From positions 1-7,056 of the forward strand of contig JASLHV010000458.1 of NCBI GenBank assembly GCA_030153205.1: a stretch of 7,056 bases of DNA, read 5' to 3'. Shown one piece after another: positions 5,940 through 7,056 of this stretch. The translations under genes were made by a program, and so were the position numbers. Each line of letters starts with the position of its first letter. The stretch's first letter is position 1. Under the pieces are notes generated by a model, which was not told where the DNA came from, ran no database searches, and saw only the letters and a program-made list of their open reading frames with translations. Origin of the DNA: Roseiarcus sp. (GTDB taxonomy: Bacteria > Pseudomonadota > Alphaproteobacteria > Rhizobiales > Beijerinckiaceae).

Positions 5940-6101
5940 ATGAACAACACTTCCAGCTTCGAATTGATCTCGTGGGATATCGTTCACTCAGATCATATGA
6001 GCGATGTGGCGGAGAAGCTCGTGTTTCGGGGCCATATTGTCGCGCTATTCGCCTTCAGTGTGGCGGCGGCGGTCTTGGGGATTTTGGCGGCGCTCACCTA
6101 A
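5940..6101 (+). CDS. Small single-pass membrane protein, 53 aa
   Basis: I do not recognise a family. ATG at 5940-5942 opens 53 codons ending in TAA at 6099-6101. A strong GGAGGG (5930-5935) precedes the start, though the gap of 4-5 nt is slightly short. Residues 1-31 are polar, with acidic and histidine residues (SWDIVHSDHM at 11-20). Residues 32-52 are a continuous hydrophobic segment (HIVALFAFSVAAAVLGILAAL) flanked on its N-side by K26 and R30, which predicts an inner-membrane anchor with the N-terminus in the cytoplasm. A random open frame rarely combines a good ribosome site, a polar head and a clean membrane helix, so I consider it a real gene. It converges on the LuxR-type gene with a 101-bp gap. 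Function cannot be inferred. Confidence 0.6.
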   Translation: MNNTSSFELISWDIVHSDHMSDVAEKLVFRGHIVALFAFSVAAAVLGILAALT

Positions 6102-6202
6102 CTGATCGAGAAGCCCAAATGGCCCGGCCGAAGTCGAGAAAAGGGGACGTCGGGGCAACGGGGCGCCAACACGCCTCGGGACATTGGAAAGACATCGGCG
6201 GG
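6102..6202. other. Convergent spacer between the small membrane gene and the LuxR-type gene
   Basis: Both neighbours end here, so a bidirectional terminator would be expected. I see G-runs and a short GGCCCGGCC at 6121-6129 but no stem followed by a T-run on either strand. Confidence 0.4.
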
Positions 6203-7054
6203 TTAAAATACGTTATCTTTCATTGTCTTAAGAGTGTCTTTGCCTGTCCTGGCCGCGTCACGAGACAGTTCAGCGCGCGAAGGGGCTTCAGAAGGGGACC
6301 CATTACTCTGCCCGCCTGACCAGGCGATTCTTGCCGACCTCGTTGACCCCTCCGAAGGTTTGACGACCTCGCTGTCTGACGCCTGTTGAACAGCCCAAAT
6401 TGCCGCTTGAGTGCGATTGTGCACCTGGATCTTACGAAGAATGGCTTTCACATGTACTTTGACGGTCGCCTCAGCAATATCAATCTTACGAGCGATAACC
6501 TTATTGGAGTCGCCATCGACGAGACAATTCAAAATACGCCTTTCTTGAAGCGACAGACGAGGCGCCACCATGCGATTGCTAGGCAACAGGACGACAGGCT
6601 CCGCGTTTGAAGCGGGGGCCTCTCGGTTTGCATTGTTCAATACGATTTGAAGGACGTCCGCGGGCATCAGCGTCTCGCCGAGCATTACTAGCTCAAGAGA
6701 TTTTATGAAGGCTTCGCAAGTCGTTGCCGACGTGAAATAGGCGTTTGCCCCTGCTTTGAACGCCGAGACTACCTCGCCATGTCGATACGCGTCGGCGACG
6801 ACACTCACGCGCGCAGTTCTGTATGTTTTCCTGAAGGATCGAATCTGCTCATCTGTGTCATCGCCCGCGCCGATAACAAGCAATAAATTTTCGAGGCTCG
6901 AAGCCTCCACGACCGCCTCTTCACATTTGGAAACCGAACATAGGATTTGGAATCGCGCGTCTCGGAGGATCCGCGCTAAGCCTTGGCGAAATAGAATATG
7001 CGGCTGGACCAGGACGGCCAAATAGGCATCGCTCTTTTGCTTCACCGGCCTCAC
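6203..7054 (-). CDS. LuxR/FixJ-type transcriptional regulator with degenerate receiver domain, at least 283 aa
   Basis: Residues 10-130 have the layout of a response-regulator receiver (VLVQPHILFRQGLARIL, later AFKAGANAYF), and residues 166-222 are a LuxR-type helix-turn-helix (LSLQERRILNCLVDGDSNKVIA, then ATVKVHVKAILRKIQVHNRTQAAIWA). It should bind DNA as a dimer. The phosphorylation residues are absent. The usual Asp-Asp pair is Q17-P18, the phospho-acceptor position is I61, the switch Thr is A87 and the conserved Lys is S109. It is therefore probably not controlled by ordinary phosphotransfer. About 58 residues follow the DNA-binding domain, polar and probably disordered. The only start inside the window is GTG at 7052-7054, 2 bp from the edge and with no ribosome site visible, so the true start may lie outside. 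No partner kinase is in view. Confidence 0.85.
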   Translation of the reverse strand: MRPVKQKSDAYLAVLVQPHILFRQGLARILRDARFQILCSVSKCEEAVVEASSLENLLLVIGAGDDTDEQIRSFRKTYRTARVSVVADAYRHGEVVSAFKAGANAYFTSATTCEAFIKSLELVMLGETLMPADVLQIVLNNANREAPASNAEPVVLLPSNRMVAPRLSLQERRILNCLVDGDSNKVIARKIDIAEATVKVHVKAILRKIQVHNRTQAAIWAVQQASDSEVVKPSEGSTRSARIAWSGGQSNGSPSEAPSRAELSRDAARTGKDTLKTMKDNVF

Positions 7055-7056
7055 GG

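Noticed and set aside
5616..5987. 123-codon minus-strand frame in the gene-poor stretch
   Set aside because: No ribosome site, unnatural composition and no recognised motif; it also overlaps the start of the small membrane gene.
5972..6319. 115-codon plus-strand frame overlapping the small membrane gene and the end of the LuxR-type gene
   Set aside because: Glycine/arginine-rich shadow with no ribosome site; it conflicts with two better candidates.

Overview
The window is GC-rich chromosomal or element DNA of alphaproteobacterial character. The evidence is the style of the encoded proteins (an ERF annealing protein with a C-terminal HNH-like zinc domain, and a FixJ/LuxR regulator with a degenerate receiver) and the GC-heavy codon usage. 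A Hyphomicrobiales (Rhizobiales) member is my best guess. I cannot name a genus from the sequence alone.

Layout. (1) Positions 1-70 hold what may be the lysine-rich end of a plus-strand gene that enters from the left. It converges on a minus-strand gene (63-857) for a 264-aa protein of unknown function with a highly basic tail built partly from a 30-bp tandem duplication. (2) A divergent spacer (858-1115) leads to a DUF488 protein (about 1131-1712). A perfect 12-bp palindrome lies just upstream of its start. (3) A 284-bp gap carries a conspicuously AT-rich control region with a candidate sigma-70 promoter overlapped by an inverted repeat. This appears to drive a plus-strand cluster (1997-5393). 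(4) The cluster encodes a protein resembling the C-terminal helical part of RarA/MgsA clamp-loader-like ATPases but with no ATPase domain; a YqaJ/lambda-exonuclease-type nuclease; and an ERF-type single-strand annealing protein with a C-terminal HNH-like zinc domain. A heptanucleotide tandem repeat (seven near-identical units, G-quadruplex-capable on the minus strand) lies between the first two of these genes. (5) A 546-bp stretch without a convincing gene contains several short inverted repeats. It is followed by a 53-aa predicted single-pass membrane protein (5940-6101). (6) A convergent minus-strand LuxR-type regulator (6203-7054) closes the window and may continue beyond the right edge.

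How the genes work together. The exonuclease and annealing protein form a RecE/RecT- or Exo/Bet-like pair: the nuclease would resect a double-strand end and the ERF protein would anneal the resulting single strand. Their genes overlap, and a strong Shine-Dalgarno for the second lies inside the first, which suggests coupled translation. The RarA-C-like protein in the same transcription direction may link the pair to replication forks, but that is inference. Such modules are typical of prophages, plasmids and integrative conjugative elements. No integrase, tRNA attachment site, conjugation or virion gene is visible, so the type of element cannot be fixed from this window.
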